The position numbers and the translations under genes were made by a program. DNA of 64,000 nucleotides from Sternotherus odoratus (Eukaryota; Chordata; Testudines; Kinosternidae), in assembly GCA_032164245.1 (NCBI GenBank), contig JAVMKO010000010.1, positions 32,686,189 through 32,750,188 on the forward strand, read 5' to 3'. Below, piece by piece: positions 52,662 to 64,000 of the stretch (positions are counted from its first letter, which is position 1; each line of letters begins with the position of its first letter). The notes under the pieces were generated by a model, which made no database searches, was not told the origin of the DNA, and saw nothing but the letters and a program-made list of their open reading frames with translations.

Positions 52662-55600
52662 GTAATAAGCAAGGAGGATCAGGCCAGGAGAACAAAACCA
52701 GATGAATGTGATTCATTTTAGCTGCAGGCTTTTCAGTTTTTTATTTCTGATATTTTGATGCAGTAGCTTTTGCAGACAACCCGTAGGGGCCTGTCAAACC
52801 ATAAGTACATGAGAAAATAAAGAACTATGTGTGCATACCTGCAAGCACACACACATAAAGGAAAAGTTGCCCACTAGGGTGTTGGAAAAGTTGTTAAAAT
52901 GCTAGCCCCTCTCAGAGAAGCAAAGGCATAGGTCTGATCAAAGGCTGACAATATGGAATCCACACTGACAGATTAATACATGGTGGGATCCTTAGTCTAG
53001 AAGAAATATATTATAGAGTGATAATGTCTGGCATATAGGCAAAGTGATGGATAGTAAAAAGGAAGTGCTTGAGCTCTCTCTTTTCCATCAGTGTAGGGTC
53101 TAAAGCTGTAGCCTGTGTTCTCCCCAGTGCTGCTCTGTATGTAACCACAGGATGGTGTATGAGGGTGCCCCCTCTCTATTTGGGCCCCCAGCTTGATACA
53201 GGAGGCTTATCCATTGTAACTCTGGCAGCTTCCCTAATTCTAGAAATGCGCTTTGTTGCACTGGGTATTTTCCCATCAGTTTGTAATATTTGCAGTGATT
53301 AATAAAGGGGTCATTTCCACTCCCTTCCCTATAACCAATGGAAACATAACTCTGGGATGAGAGGCAGGATTTGGAGATCCTGCACAGGGTGTGCAGCATC
53401 CCTCGTGCTCTTTGGTGCCCAGTTCCCTGAGTTCTCTCTGTGCTGTCATGCAATAGGATACAGAGTAGGGAAACACAGAAGGTGGGTCAGAAAAGTAGTG
53501 GTGGATCCACCCTTTCACAAATCATTGTTTCCCATGATGTGGGAGCTGTAGCATCAGCAGTGGGTGCAGGAGCAGCTGTACAATCAGTGACAGGAAGATC
53601 CCTTCTTTTGTGGAAGCCTGTCACATCCAGCCAGCCTCTCAGGGTATGTCAAAACAGCACACTAAGCCTGGGATCTGACTCAGGTTTAAGCCCAAACCTC
53701 CCTTCTGTCCAGAGAGAAATTGGTTTGACTCAGGCCAGCAGCCCCTCTACTCAGGACCACAGATCCTGCTAGAGGTAGGTCAGAGCTCACATCTCTCTGT
53801 AATGAGTCAAAGCTCAGGCATTTTGCAGTTTGGACACAGTTCCAGCCCAGGTCCCCAAAATCAGGTGTGGAGAGTCTGCCAACAGTATCCCACACGCCCC
53901 TGGGGCTGTGCTTCCCAGCCCTTGAATGCCAAAACTTGCTACTCACTTCCCAGGAACCAGAAGCAACTTCCTGGTTCAAATGTAGCTGCTCAGCATTTAA
54001 CCCTTCATTTCCACGTGGGCTGCTTAATTGGAAACACAACCAATGCTGATATATATTAGCTATGGATAGCAGTACGATGAAGTTCTAACTGGCCAGAGTA
54101 ACACAGTCAAATCACAGTTAATCTCTGGTGCAAGGCAAGCAAAGCATATGACATTAGCAACTGTTCAAGAAATGATAATGTCTACAAAACTATATTCAAG
54201 AAGCTAGCAGCATTGGGGATTGGCTAGATAACAAAACAATGCATATAATGCATCAAGTAGCTGAAGACAGAGTGCCACAAAGTCAAGGATGCCAACAGCA
54301 CTGCTTAGAACTCTCCATATTCATGTCTCTTTTATGAGAAATACAATTGGTTGCTTGGAACTGTAGCGGGCACTGAACCCACAGTGGTGCATAAGAGTCT
54401 CCTGAGCAGGGATAGCAACCTTATTAACACTCCCCTGCCCCATCACAGGTGCCCCTGGAGGAGAAACCACCACTAGATGAAGAGCAAGAAGTGACTGGAG
54501 TTGAGGCCAACAACCAAAGAGGTTATGCCACTAGAGCAGCTACTGCACTTCCTGAGTTTGTATTTGGAGGACCTATTTGGAATGGCCATGGGGTGCAGCC
54601 TACTGAGGAACTGGCATCAGAAGAAGCACCAGAATAGGATCCTGGTAAGCTTCTGCTGTCATGTTTATTGTTATTAAGATATGGTGGGATGAATTTCTGG
54701 CATATGAACCTATTAACTTATTTATACAAGCCAGGATTTAAGTATGCTGCCATTCAGAGCAGAACTCAAGCCATTTGCCTAGTATTCCCCCACCCCCTTC
54801 CCCACAATGCCAGTGGGATTCAAAATGCAAGCCGGAAAAAGAAGAATTTAACAAGCATTTTTCCTAAAATTGTTACTAGTTAATCATTGATTTTTATACT
54901 TATGGTTTGGGGCTCCACAATTCATAGCTTCGTGTACCTCTCCCATCTAATACAGTGTACCTTATAATCTGGCTATGCACACACTGTTCCTGACTACTGT
55001 GTGGGGTTTGTCCCCAATAGCAGTGGAAATAGCAGAATGCCAAAGCAAAATACTTGTGTTTATACCTACAAAAATGCTTGCTCAATGGGGAAAAATGTAT
55101 ATTTAGTGCTAAACTGAAAATTAATAGAATTTAAACACCTGGACAAACTGGGTGGAAAATGCTACCTCATCAGGATAGTAACTTTGCACCAGGATAAATA
55201 ACTATATAGTTGCAGGGCAATGAAGAATCAGACCCCTGGCTTTTATTCATGTAGTTCCCTTGTGGTTGTGCACAGTCTTACAAGGAGCATGATAATACAT
55301 TGCACGGGCAGCAGGGGCTTGCGACCCCCACATAATTGATTTGAGAACCAATGCTTTAGAGACTCATTGATCCAGATCAAGCCAAAGTTTTACATTAATT
55401 ATTTCGCTAGGTACTAACTATTCTGAACTAACTTGGCTAATTCAGGCCCAGTTTGGGGTTTTTTTTGTTTGTTTTAACTAAGGCTTTATGCTTGGGAAAA
55501 GAGTTCTAATAAATTCACCATTGTGCAACAACTGGTGTCTTTTAATAGTGAACTAACAGAGACTTCTCCATTCATGTTCCATTTTACGAGCGTAAAACAT

Positions 55601-55748
55601 ATCAACTCCTTTCTTATACCAGTGATGTGGTATAAGAATACAACACATAGGCAGGATGCAAAAAAAGACTGGTGGTGGACCCAACTCTCATGTACACCCT
55701 TCTGGCAGTGCACAGGGTGTAAATATAAGTTAGATTTACAGTAAATTC
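52662..55748. other. No gene recognised
   Basis: 53640-53760 looks like a MITE fragment (AGGGTATGTCAAAACAGCAC). 53069-53302 and 54449-54637 have open frames without a known motif. Otherwise apparently unique. Confidence 0.35.
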
Positions 55749-56147
55749 GAGCTGGTTGAAAAATGGAATTTTCAGTCCTGCAAAAATAATGAAGAATTCA
55801 AAAAACATTCCTCCTAATTCAGGATGAAAAGGCAAAATTTGTAATTATTTTGTGATACACAAATCTGAAAAAAATTAGTTTTGGGCCCTCAAAATGTTTC
55901 TCTTTGGTGAATTTGAAATGTTTAATTGCAGTTTCAACCCTTTTTATTTATTTTATTATAAAATACTTTTTGAAATGAAAAGTTGTTTTGAAATGAAAAA
56001 TTAAAACTTCATTCCTAAAATGTGAAAAAGGCCATTTCAGCATTTTCAAAACTTTTTTCAATTTTTAAAAGCTATTTTTGCCAAAAATTTTACTACACTG
56101 CATTTTCTGATAGAAAACCGGTTTGATGAAAATTTTCTGACCAGCTC
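55749..56147. mobile_element. AT-rich MITE
   Basis: It starts GAGCTGGTTGAAAAATGGAA and ends GAAAATTTTCTGACCAGCTC, inverted at GAGCTGGT. It is about 399 bp, made mostly of TTTTGAAA/TTTCAAAA runs that give the whole element a palindromic character. Confidence 0.7.
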
Positions 56148-56519
56148 TACTGTTGGAGTAGTGTAAAAGGGATAATGCAAAGAAGAATTGCCCTGTCTCT
56201 CTCTTTCGTTCTCTCTGTCACACACACACTTTCTAAATAAGGATTATCTTGAGCTCTGCTATTTTCCGCTCATGCTGGAGATGACCTGGCATAGATCAAC
56301 TGGCTAATTGAAACATAAGCCCATACAACTGAAGTAACCTGCTTCCATTGCACAATGAGCAGTCATGCTCAGTGGTATTACTTGCAATTACCGGACTACT
56401 AGGAATCAAGGACCTGTTTAAAAGTGCTATACAAATAAAATGTAGTGAACTGTGCATGTCAGAATTATTGGTGGAGATTCCAGGGTGCTTTAGGCAGAAA
56501 CATTGTACAGGACTGGTTC

Positions 56520-56660
56520 TACTCCTGCCTTTGCCATGGACTTGGCCAAGCCACTTCCTCTTTCTGCGTGCCTCAGTTTCCCAACCTGCAATGTAAACAT
56601 TGGGACTTAATTTATTACTCTCTGTAAAATGCTTTGAGATCTTCAGATGAAAGATATTAA
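56520..56660 (-). repeat. MIR core-SINE
   Basis: CTTGGCCAAGCCACTTCCTC, GCGTGCCTCAGTTTCCCAAC and TAAAATGCTTTGAGATCTTC are the reverse complement of MIR. Confidence 0.75.
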
Positions 56661-57189
56661 AGAAACTCAAAATGGAGAAGGACCAAAGACAGTTAGGGGT
56701 CTAAATGCCACTGAAAATCAATGGCAATTGGGTGCGTAACTCCCATTGGTGCCTTTGAAAATCCCTCCAAAATTATTAGTGCTGTATTCATCATTGGGCA
56801 GAGAGAGGGGTAATCTAGTAGTTTAAGAATGGGGCTAAGAATTAGGAAGGCTTGAGTTGTTTTATGTGGCTTATAATTAACAATTATTAATTTATATGTC
56901 AAATGTAGTATAAATCAGTATGGGCTAATGTTACTTGGCCCTCATTCAGCAAAGCACTTAAGCACATACTTGACTTTAAACATGTGCTTAACTCCCATTG
57001 ACTACAGCAGGAGAAGGGGAGAGAAAAAAATACTTTAAAAGGAAGATCAGATGAGAAGGTTGCAGCCATTACGATATGAGGAGTGGAACTGAAGAAGGAG
57101 GACAAGGTCTCAAGAGGGTCCTGGTTTGGCATGACACCTGGGGCTGAGGAATGCAAACCAGAGCATGGCTGCTACCTCAAACTGTGTCT

Positions 57190-58260
57190 CCACATGCTTG
57201 TTCATTATTAATGATTTATTAAATATTATTGTTTTGTTTGTAATGCAGTAGGGCCTAGGAGCCACAGTCATGGCCCAGAACAACATTCAGCTAGGTTTAG
57301 GCTGACCATATTTCCTTGTGACAAAAACGGGACATTGGGATGGCAAAAACGGGACGGGGTTATAACTCCCTTCAGACCCCAAATATAACCCTACAACGCC
57401 CCCCCCCCATATCCATAAAGTCACCAATACCCAACCCTCACATAACCATCTCCAGGCCCCCCAACACCATCCCACTACCAACCCCCCACCCCCTTGCACC
57501 CCCACAGCCTTCCCTACACAACCTCTCCCCATAGCCCCCCACTAGCAACCAATACACCCCCCCAGACCCCCGCCCCAATGGCCTCAAAACACAACCCCAC
57601 CCCCCCACAGCCTCCCACCTCCCCCATGACCCCTCAGCTCATCCCACCCCTGCAGGCCCTGCCGCTGCGCCCCCCTCCCCACCCCTACATACGCTGGGCT
57701 CAGCGTTTCCTCCACGTGGGGGGGGCGGGGGGAGCGAGGTGCCAGGCAGCCCCTGCCCGGCCAGCAGCCCCTCTCCCCAGCCCCTACCTACGCTGGGCTC
57801 AGCGTTTCCTCTATGTGGGGTGGGGGGGGGGGGAGGCACCAGGCAGCCCCTGCCCGGCCAGGAGCTCCACTCTGCCGTTGCGCCGGGCTCAGCTGTAACC
57901 AGCTTGCGCGACACATGGGGGCGGCCCAGCCAATCGCGCCACGGCTCTGCAGCGGCTGCGGCGGAGGGGAGGGGGGAGCAGGCCGGGGAGGGGAAGGGAC
58001 TGAAGGGCTGCGGGAGGAGGTGGGACCCAGCCGTGGGTCCCTGAAATAAGCTGCGTCCCTTTTTTTTTTTTTATGAAAAATGGGACAAATTTGATATTTT
58101 TATTAAAAAGATGGGACGGTCAGAAAATATGTAAAAAAACAGGACTGTCCCATTCAAAACGGGACGTATGGTCAGCCTAGCTAGGTTGTAAACAAAGACA
58201 GAACAAAAAATGGCTCCTGTCCCAAAGAGCTTATAATCTAGACATTAGGTGGAGACAGAC
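57190..58260 (-). repeat. SINE-like amniote repeat split by a hAT insertion
   Basis: 57190-57297 (TAATGCAGTAGGGCCTAGGA, GCCACAGTCATGGCCCAGAA) and 58180-58260 (AAACAAAGACAGAACAAAAA, CCCAAAGAGCTTATAATCTA) are the two halves of one minus-strand copy. Confidence 0.8.
57298..58179. mobile_element. hAT-type element, perfect 8-bp duplication, internal repeat
   Basis: Perfect 13-bp inverted ends TAGGCTGACCATA / TATGGTCAGCCTA, flanked by GCTAGGTT on both sides (57290-57297 and 58180-58187). Subterminal AACGGGAC motifs recur in both halves. The core has two copies of a unit of about 110 bp (CTACGCTGGGCTCAGCGTTT then CCAGGCAGCCCCTGCCCGGC) at about 57680-57870. No transposase. Confidence 0.93.
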
Positions 58261-58384
58261 AGACAGATAGGGAGCACAAGATCTCTTTCCTACAGCTCTG
58301 CCTGCCTGCTGCATCACTTATTGTTAATGAAACCTGACAACAACGATTTGTCTGTAAGAAGTTCTGGAGCACGGCAACTTGCAC

Positions 58385-58535
58385 GATAGGCACCGACTCC
58401 ATGGGTGCTCCAAGGCTCAAGCACCCACTGAAAAAAATACGGGGTGCTCAGCACCCGCAGGACTGGATTAATCTTTTCTGGGCCCTGGGGGCAGAGAGGA
58501 GCATCCACCGGCAAGACCAAAATTCAGCACCTGTG
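58385..58535. mobile_element. Short hAT-type MITE, same family as 48705-49182
   Basis: It starts GATAGGCACCGACTCCATGG then GTGCTC, and ends AATTCAGCACCTGTG. Flanks are ACTTGCAC (58377-58384) and ACTTGCAT (58536-58543), 7 of 8 identical. It is only 151 bp, an internally deleted copy of the longer element. Confidence 0.85.
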
Positions 58536-58543
58536 ACTTGCAT

Positions 58544-61380
58544 GGTGAACCTGTCACACAGACAGGAGCTTAGCCCAGCTGGTAGAAGCAAATGAGTTAT
58601 TACAGCTACTCAGCCAGAGATCTACCGGCCCTGGAGTAGGGTTCTCCAGTGTGGATCCAGCCTTGAGAAAGACACAGGAAAGAAAAAACTAAAGGAGTCT
58701 TGAATAGTGCATTGGCTCCCAAATCACATGAGGGGACCACCCAGGAGAGACAAGTGCTCTGATGAACCCATAGGAGGCACCTACAAGCAAACAGATTCAG
58801 TGTAGAGTCAGAAAGTATCCAACATGAGTCTGTCAAGATGTCAAACTTGCTGGAGAGCCCAAGGACTGAGAATCATCCTGAGGCCAACTCTGCAGGTTGA
58901 AAGAGACTCTGAGACTCAGCATGTGAGTTAATAAAGAACTCTTTCCTATACCTAGGCCTGCTTGCAGCACCACTTATTGCCGATGAAGCAGTCATTACAG
59001 CAAAATTGCCATTCGTATTGTTGATTACAGAATGAAGCCCTAGATGCCTGTGTGTTGGTAGCTTTGAACTGCTGGCATCTCTGTTTGAGTTTTCTTTTTA
59101 TTAGCAGGGCGGAGGGGAGTCTTCCAAAATCTCTTGAATCCTTCTGGGTGGATTTGTTCCCTATTGTCCCATCCTGCATTGACTGTACGCATTATGCCAT
59201 GTGAAATGGAAGGGGGTGAAAAAGACTGATTGTAAAGCACCAGGGAAGGACATACATTAGGCATTTCCATTTGGAAGGATGATTGCATGGGAGCCCCTGT
59301 ATTCTCATCCCTTCTGCCTCTCCCTAGCTTTTCCAGAGGGGATCGGAAGAACAAGGTCAGGGAAGCAGCTGTTTTAATTGAACCTGAAACAAATTGATTC
59401 TTTTCCTGGGTTTATAACAGCCAGTTGGAAGTGAAATGCTCCTGAGCCCCCACAGCAGTACGGTCCCAGAGGCAACTCCTTTGTCTCAGATGGTTTCCTA
59501 ACAGCCCTTTCGCTGCTCATATCCTTTGCATGCATTAAGCAGTTTAATTTCATGCAAGATTAACGAGTGTATTATTATCACATGGAGTTTCTTTCCTCAG
59601 AGAGAAGAACACATACGTTTATTTACTTGCCTTGAAATGCTTCCCAGCAGATGAGAACTCCAACTAGTCTGGACAAGCCCTGATACCTCTAAACACTGGA
59701 TCATTGCCACACATGGGACTCTCAAATATTCAGACACTTGAGCATTACCTCTATGTAGCCAGCAGAACAGGTGCATTTAGAAGTACAGGGCTGATCCTGC
59801 AAAGTGCTGAGTGCCACTTGAAAAAATCAGCATGTTTGTCAACTCCTACTGGAGTCAGTCAGTAGGAGTCAGGGACACTTATTTAGCACCTCACAAGGCA
59901 CTGGGCACCTTTCAGGATTAGGCCCGTAAGGTTTGCCACATTGGATCACACCAGTGTCCATCCATTGCAGTATCCTGTTTCCAGCACTGTCTGAAGCCTG
60001 ATGATTCCGAGTAAGGCAAAATGTCCCTAGTAATGCATCTAGCAAGTTGTGTGGTACTATAAATGGGCTGATGGGATTAATTCCTGACCTCTGGTCGGCT
60101 GATGCTCTGGAGAATGAGATTTGATTACAAACAGCATAGGACCAAAGAAAGTCTCTTCTGAATGCATGTGAATGCTGTAATTCTACATACTTTGAAATTA
60201 TACCTGAAGTGCATGTCATGAGAATTACTGGGAGCTCCTTGAGTCAAAGCACTGAGGCTTTATTGTGAGCTACACGATCACCAGATTTATTGTATGCCCA
60301 CCCTGCATGGGCCCCACCCAGTACTGACAAAACTCTCAAAGTCCTGTTCCCTGCCACAATGAGCTCTCAGTACAAGACCTGGCTTGGATTTTTGAGGGGC
60401 TGGTTTCATAGATAGTTGGACCAAAACCCTAGTTAGGATTGTGAAGTAGATTTCCCTAGAAAATTAACAGATACAACCTAACAGGATTGGATGTGGCATA
60501 TGTCCTCACACAAGGAGCATGTGGCTCATGCAGCAGAAATCCAGCCTCATGGTTCAGCTTTTTAACTCATGCCCAGGCTGCAATGTGATGACCGGCTGAG
60601 ACCCGAGACGGGATGATGTGACATAGAGATTGAGAGAGGCAGCGAGAGTGATCTTGTTGTATCATATGCTTTGACTTTCCGAATTACTCCAGAACAGGGT
60701 CACCTCAGATGAAAGAAAATAGACTGCATGTGGCAGACAAAATCTCAGGTTACTCTGCCCTCCTTACTTTTTCCCCACCCCAGCTCTCCGTTATTTATAT
60801 GGTTCCTCTTCCCTGTCTCCTCTCTTCCTGGTCCTCCTTATTTTAACCAGTGTGTTTTCCTGTAGCCATGCCACCTTGTGTGGGACTGTCAGTGCTCAGA
60901 GTCTAAGCAGAATTGGGCCAGATCAGTGTTTGAATGACACAGCATAAGGAGCATTCAGGGGCTGCTGGGAATGGTGTTGGTGAATCAGCAGGTGGCACTC
61001 TCTCCTCTGAGCCAGTGAACCTATGTGGTGTCAAGGGGTACTTTGTCAGGCAGGCTTGGGTTGGACGTACTCCCCAAGGTTCTGATCTCTTGTCCTCATG
61101 AAGTAGGGCATGACACTGTTTGTAAGAGTATAGACTTACGTAAAGTGGGTGGGTGGGTGTGGGTGGTAGAGGTGTTAGCCTCAGTGCCCTGAGTAAATGC
61201 TTTCTAAGGAACTCGCATTCCACAGCTACATCTGGATACACTTCCTCTCCTGAAGCTCTAACCTCGTAGTTCTGAGTGCTGTCAAGCAACCACTGCCTTC
61301 CTGGTAATGGGTGGGGGAGTCACCCTGAGATGCCCCCTCACCGAGGTATCATGAGATTTGCTTAATGGGTTTTGTCAACT
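58544..61380. other. No gene recognised
   Basis: A short palindromic repeat lies at about 59790-59935 (GATCCTGCAAAGTGCTGAGT). Otherwise apparently unique sequence with only short ORFs. Confidence 0.4.
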
Positions 61381-61399
61381 GTCTCCTTTATTCCTTGTC

Positions 61400-63060
61400 C
61401 AGCTTCAACTGCATCCTCAGCTCCTTTATCCTTTAGTTCATCCACATCCTCTTCCTCAGTGACTTCATCCCACTGCTCTGCTGCCTCACTCCTCTTCCCT
61501 GACCTCCTCATTTGTCCTACAGCTCTAGATTGATGGCACCACTCACTTCTCTGGTCTTCTCACTCTCCCATTCTTTCTCATCCCTCTCTCACAGGGCTCC
61601 TTTCCTGTGATCACCACTTCATCTCATTTACCAAATTCACTCCCACCTGCCCTGGTCTGAGCCCACAATCCTTCTTGCCCTTCTACCCATTTATATCCCT
61701 GACGGAACTCCCTCTATTACATCCCTCCACTCCTTTGCTTCCACCTTCAACTTCAGTCTCTTTTCCAGGCTTGCCTCCTCTTCCTGGTTGCTCCATTCTG
61801 GCCATCCCATCAAACCCTAGTCCTGTTTTATCCCTCTGCTTCCTCTGCTCCTGTTCCTGAAATGCTGAGACACTCTGGAGAAAATCCAGGCACCAACTCA
61901 GCGTCTCCCGCCTCATTCTCTTCATCCATCTTCTGCAATATGCAGCTCTGCTTCTCCCCCAAATTGATTCCTGTGCCTACAATTCTGAATATCTCTTCCC
62001 CACCTTTGACTCCCTCAGCAACTCCTCCTCTCCCCAAGAATATCACCAGCTTTGAAGTGCAAATCAGCACCATGATCAGGAATTTTCACTCTTTCCCACC
62101 CAGCACCCTCTTCCTTTGCTAAAAATCTCCACTCTGAGAGGGCCTCTCCTTCTTTCGAGGACCAATCTTTCACCCTGCTCCCTTGATCACATCTCCTGGG
62201 GCCTGGTGGCCCTGCTCCCTTCCTCACCTAGTGTTCCTTGCCCTCAGCTATTAACAGGCTATGGCTCCCCTTAGCTTCAAAAACCTCCACTTAGCCCCAA
62301 TCACCCCTCCAGTTACTGGCCCATCTCCTTCCTTCCTTCCTTCCTTCCTTCCTTCCTTCCTTCCGACTTCTAGAATGTGCCTCTGCTCTCACTGCTTCCA
62401 TTGTCTCTCTCATTTTGCCTCTGATCCCCAGGCATTGGCTTCCTTTCCCCACTGACAATGCCCTTCCCAAGGTCGCTCACCAACCACCAGCTCCGGACGT
62501 AGCCTCTTTTCCAGTCTCATCCTCCTTGGTTTCCCCCTCATCTTTGACACATCTGATTCCCCTTGGTCAGCTCTTGATATCACTATTGCAACCTGCCCTC
62601 CCCTCCAATCCCTCCACAATGATGGTGTGTGGAAACCATCTCTCTCGCCCATTACATTGCCCACTTTAATCCCCTTTGCTAGCTTCCTCTCACAGCCCAC
62701 ACCAAGTTCAAGCTCTTGATCCTCACCATCTTCAAGGTTCTATACCACTGTGCTGTGACCTACATCTCAATTCCCCACCCCTGCTAATCTCCTGCCTGCT
62801 CTGCCCACACCTCTCACCTAACCATCCCCTTTGCATTCCTGTCCTTCTCCTTTCTGTGTCTTCTTCCATGCTGCCTTTTTCAGCTGGAATTCCCTCCCAC
62901 TCATGGGCTCTGAGCTCCCACAGACAGTCACTTATCTCCTGTGGCAGGAGAACTTGGCTCCTGGTGTTGCAGCATCCTTCCTTCAAGTCTCCCCTCTGAA
63001 CATACTTCTTCCATGAAGCCGATCGGTATTAATCCACTACCCAGGGAGTCATGTTATGTA
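61400..63060 (+). pseudogene. L2-type LINE ORF2, heavily decayed
   Basis: Pyrimidine-rich sequence with ORF2 landmarks in order but in shifting frames. A DHHFISF endonuclease-end motif lies near 61610 (CTGTGATCACCACTTCATCT). A PSSYWPIS block, equivalent to PxSYRPISLLP of the reverse transcriptase, lies near 62300-62325. A SLILLGFPLIFDTSD-like block (family ALLDLSAAFDTVDH) lies near 62515-62555. The C-terminal block is at 62690-63020 (CAAGTTCAAGCTCTTGATCC to CTTCCATGAAGC). A (TTCC)n tract has expanded just after the PIS motif. Old and inactive. Confidence 0.75.
62327..62364. repeat. (TTCC)n microsatellite inside the L2 copy
   Basis: About nine TTCC units directly after the PIS codons of the L2 reverse transcriptase. 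Confidence 0.95.
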
Positions 63061-63286
63061 TCTGTATTAAAAAGTACCAGTGCCTTGCTATGCAATGAAT
63101 TCATCTTCTGCTCAGCCAGACCTTTCTATATCTACATGGTTGTTCTATTGCTTCTATATTCAGTGATAAGATCTTCCATGCCCTGCACAGAGCTGAGTAG
63201 CTCCACTCAACAATAATGATAAGCAATGAGAGTTCAGAAAGCACTTTGAGGTCTTCATGAGGAGAAAAGGTGCTTAGATACTACAG

Positions 63287-63592
63287 CAGGGATAGGCAAC
63301 CTATGGCACGGGTGCCGAAGGCGGCATGCAAGCTGATTTTCAATGGCACTCACACCACCTGAGTCCTGGCCACTGGTCCGGGGGTTCTGCATTTTAATTT
63401 AATTTTAAATGAAGCTTCTTAAAGATTTAATTTTTTTTTATTTACTTTATATACAACAATCGTTTAGGTCTATATTACAGACTTACAGAAAGAGACCTTC
63501 TAAAAACATTAAAATGTATTACTGGCACACGGAACCTTAAATTAGAGTGAATAAATAAAGATTCGGCACACCACGTCCGAAAAGTTGCCGAT
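63287..63592. mobile_element. Non-autonomous hAT, copy 2
   Basis: The same family as 16225-16519: start CAGGGATAGGCAACCTATGG, interior TTTATATACAACAATCGTTT and AGAAAGAGACCTTCTAAAAA, end AAAAGTTGCCGATGGG. It sits inside a MIR-like tail (GCACTTTGAGGTCTTCATGA on its left, AGTATTATTG on its right). The right end is eroded and no duplication is visible. Confidence 0.8.
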
Positions 63593-64000
63593 GGGCATTA
63601 TGGAAAAACCTATGACAGACACATCAAAGTATTATTGTTTTTAATTACTCTGCCTCATTGTTTCCTCCCACCTTCTCTTATTCACTTAGTTTCATACTTC
63701 TCCATTATTTATTACTCTTTCTCCACTCTTTTTCCTTTCATCTCACCTCTCCTCTTTTTTCAATGTATTTCTAATTAATCTGTCTCTGATTTTCTTCCCT
63801 CTGATGTCAGTCTGTCTTTCCCTGTCTCCTCTCAATCCACCCGCAGCCCCCATCCTCTTCTCCAACTCATCTGCATCCCATCTCCCACTCTCTGTTCTTT
63901 ATGCATGAGCTAATTTCAGCTATTCCTTCACATGGGCTAAACGATCCACTCTGTTGTCCTCCAACAAATAAGCTGACAGGGTAATGAATGGCTTTGGATG
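63593..64000. other. No recognisable feature
   Basis: Pyrimidine-rich sequence, possibly the remnant of an old LINE; nothing specific. Confidence 0.35.

Noticed and set aside
54449..54637. 62-codon acidic ORF, considered as an exon
   Set aside because: It has no recognisable motif, no convincing acceptor/donor pair and no neighbouring exons.
62327..62364. Regularly spaced TTCC units as a designed or regulatory array
   Set aside because: A simple microsatellite.

Overview
The window is nuclear DNA of a vertebrate, most likely a cryptodiran turtle. This rests on spliced vertebrate genes with GT-AG introns, CpG-island promoters, a CR1/L2/MIR background, abundant small hAT, Harbinger and mariner-type elements, and LTR and SINE-like families that I recognise as typical of turtles. 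The organism call is inference from repeat content; no database search was made. Nothing looks bacterial or viral apart from decayed endogenous elements.

Two genes can be supported, both on the minus strand and in the same order and relative orientation as their human orthologues on chromosome 15. SCAMP5 is complete. It has a CpG-island first exon ending at 40569, a 5'UTR/start exon (34740-34806), and coding exons 34167-34295, 31312-31468, 27928-28029, 27118-27235 and 25502-25696. The reconstructed frame is exactly 708 nt (235 codons plus stop), the length of human SCAMP5. A unique-looking stretch down to a poly(A) signal at 20852-20857 is probably a long 3'UTR. PPCDC lies downstream and runs off the left edge. 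Its CpG-island promoter is at about 18610-19440, and coding exons 14319-14495, 6723-6818 and 471-599 encode the first 126 residues. The last exons are outside the window.

Layout. 1-19.4 kb is the 5' half of PPCDC, with large introns carrying a long-inverted-repeat element, a hAT MITE, a decayed Harbinger transposase copy, a Harbinger Myb-like fragment, a 751-bp Harbinger-type element holding inverted GC-rich minisatellites, a perfect 39-bp palindrome, a nested hAT and two inverted LTR fragments. 19.4-20.8 kb is the intergenic gap. 20.8-40.8 kb is SCAMP5, with a minisatellite in intron 1 that starts about 110 bp past the first splice donor. 40.8-64 kb is a repeat-rich region upstream of SCAMP5 with no recognisable gene: minisatellites, CR1 and L2 LINE pieces, solo LTRs (one nested in another with a perfect CCCTA target-site duplication) and several hAT elements with 8-bp duplications.

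The two genes are not functionally linked. SCAMP5 is a secretory/synaptic-vesicle membrane protein; PPCDC is an enzyme of coenzyme A synthesis. I found no convincing undescribed biological system. The most unusual structures are the inverted-minisatellite Harbinger element (11022-11772), the perfect palindrome (13707-13814), the inverted LTR pair beside the PPCDC promoter, and the minisatellites flanking the SCAMP5 promoter.
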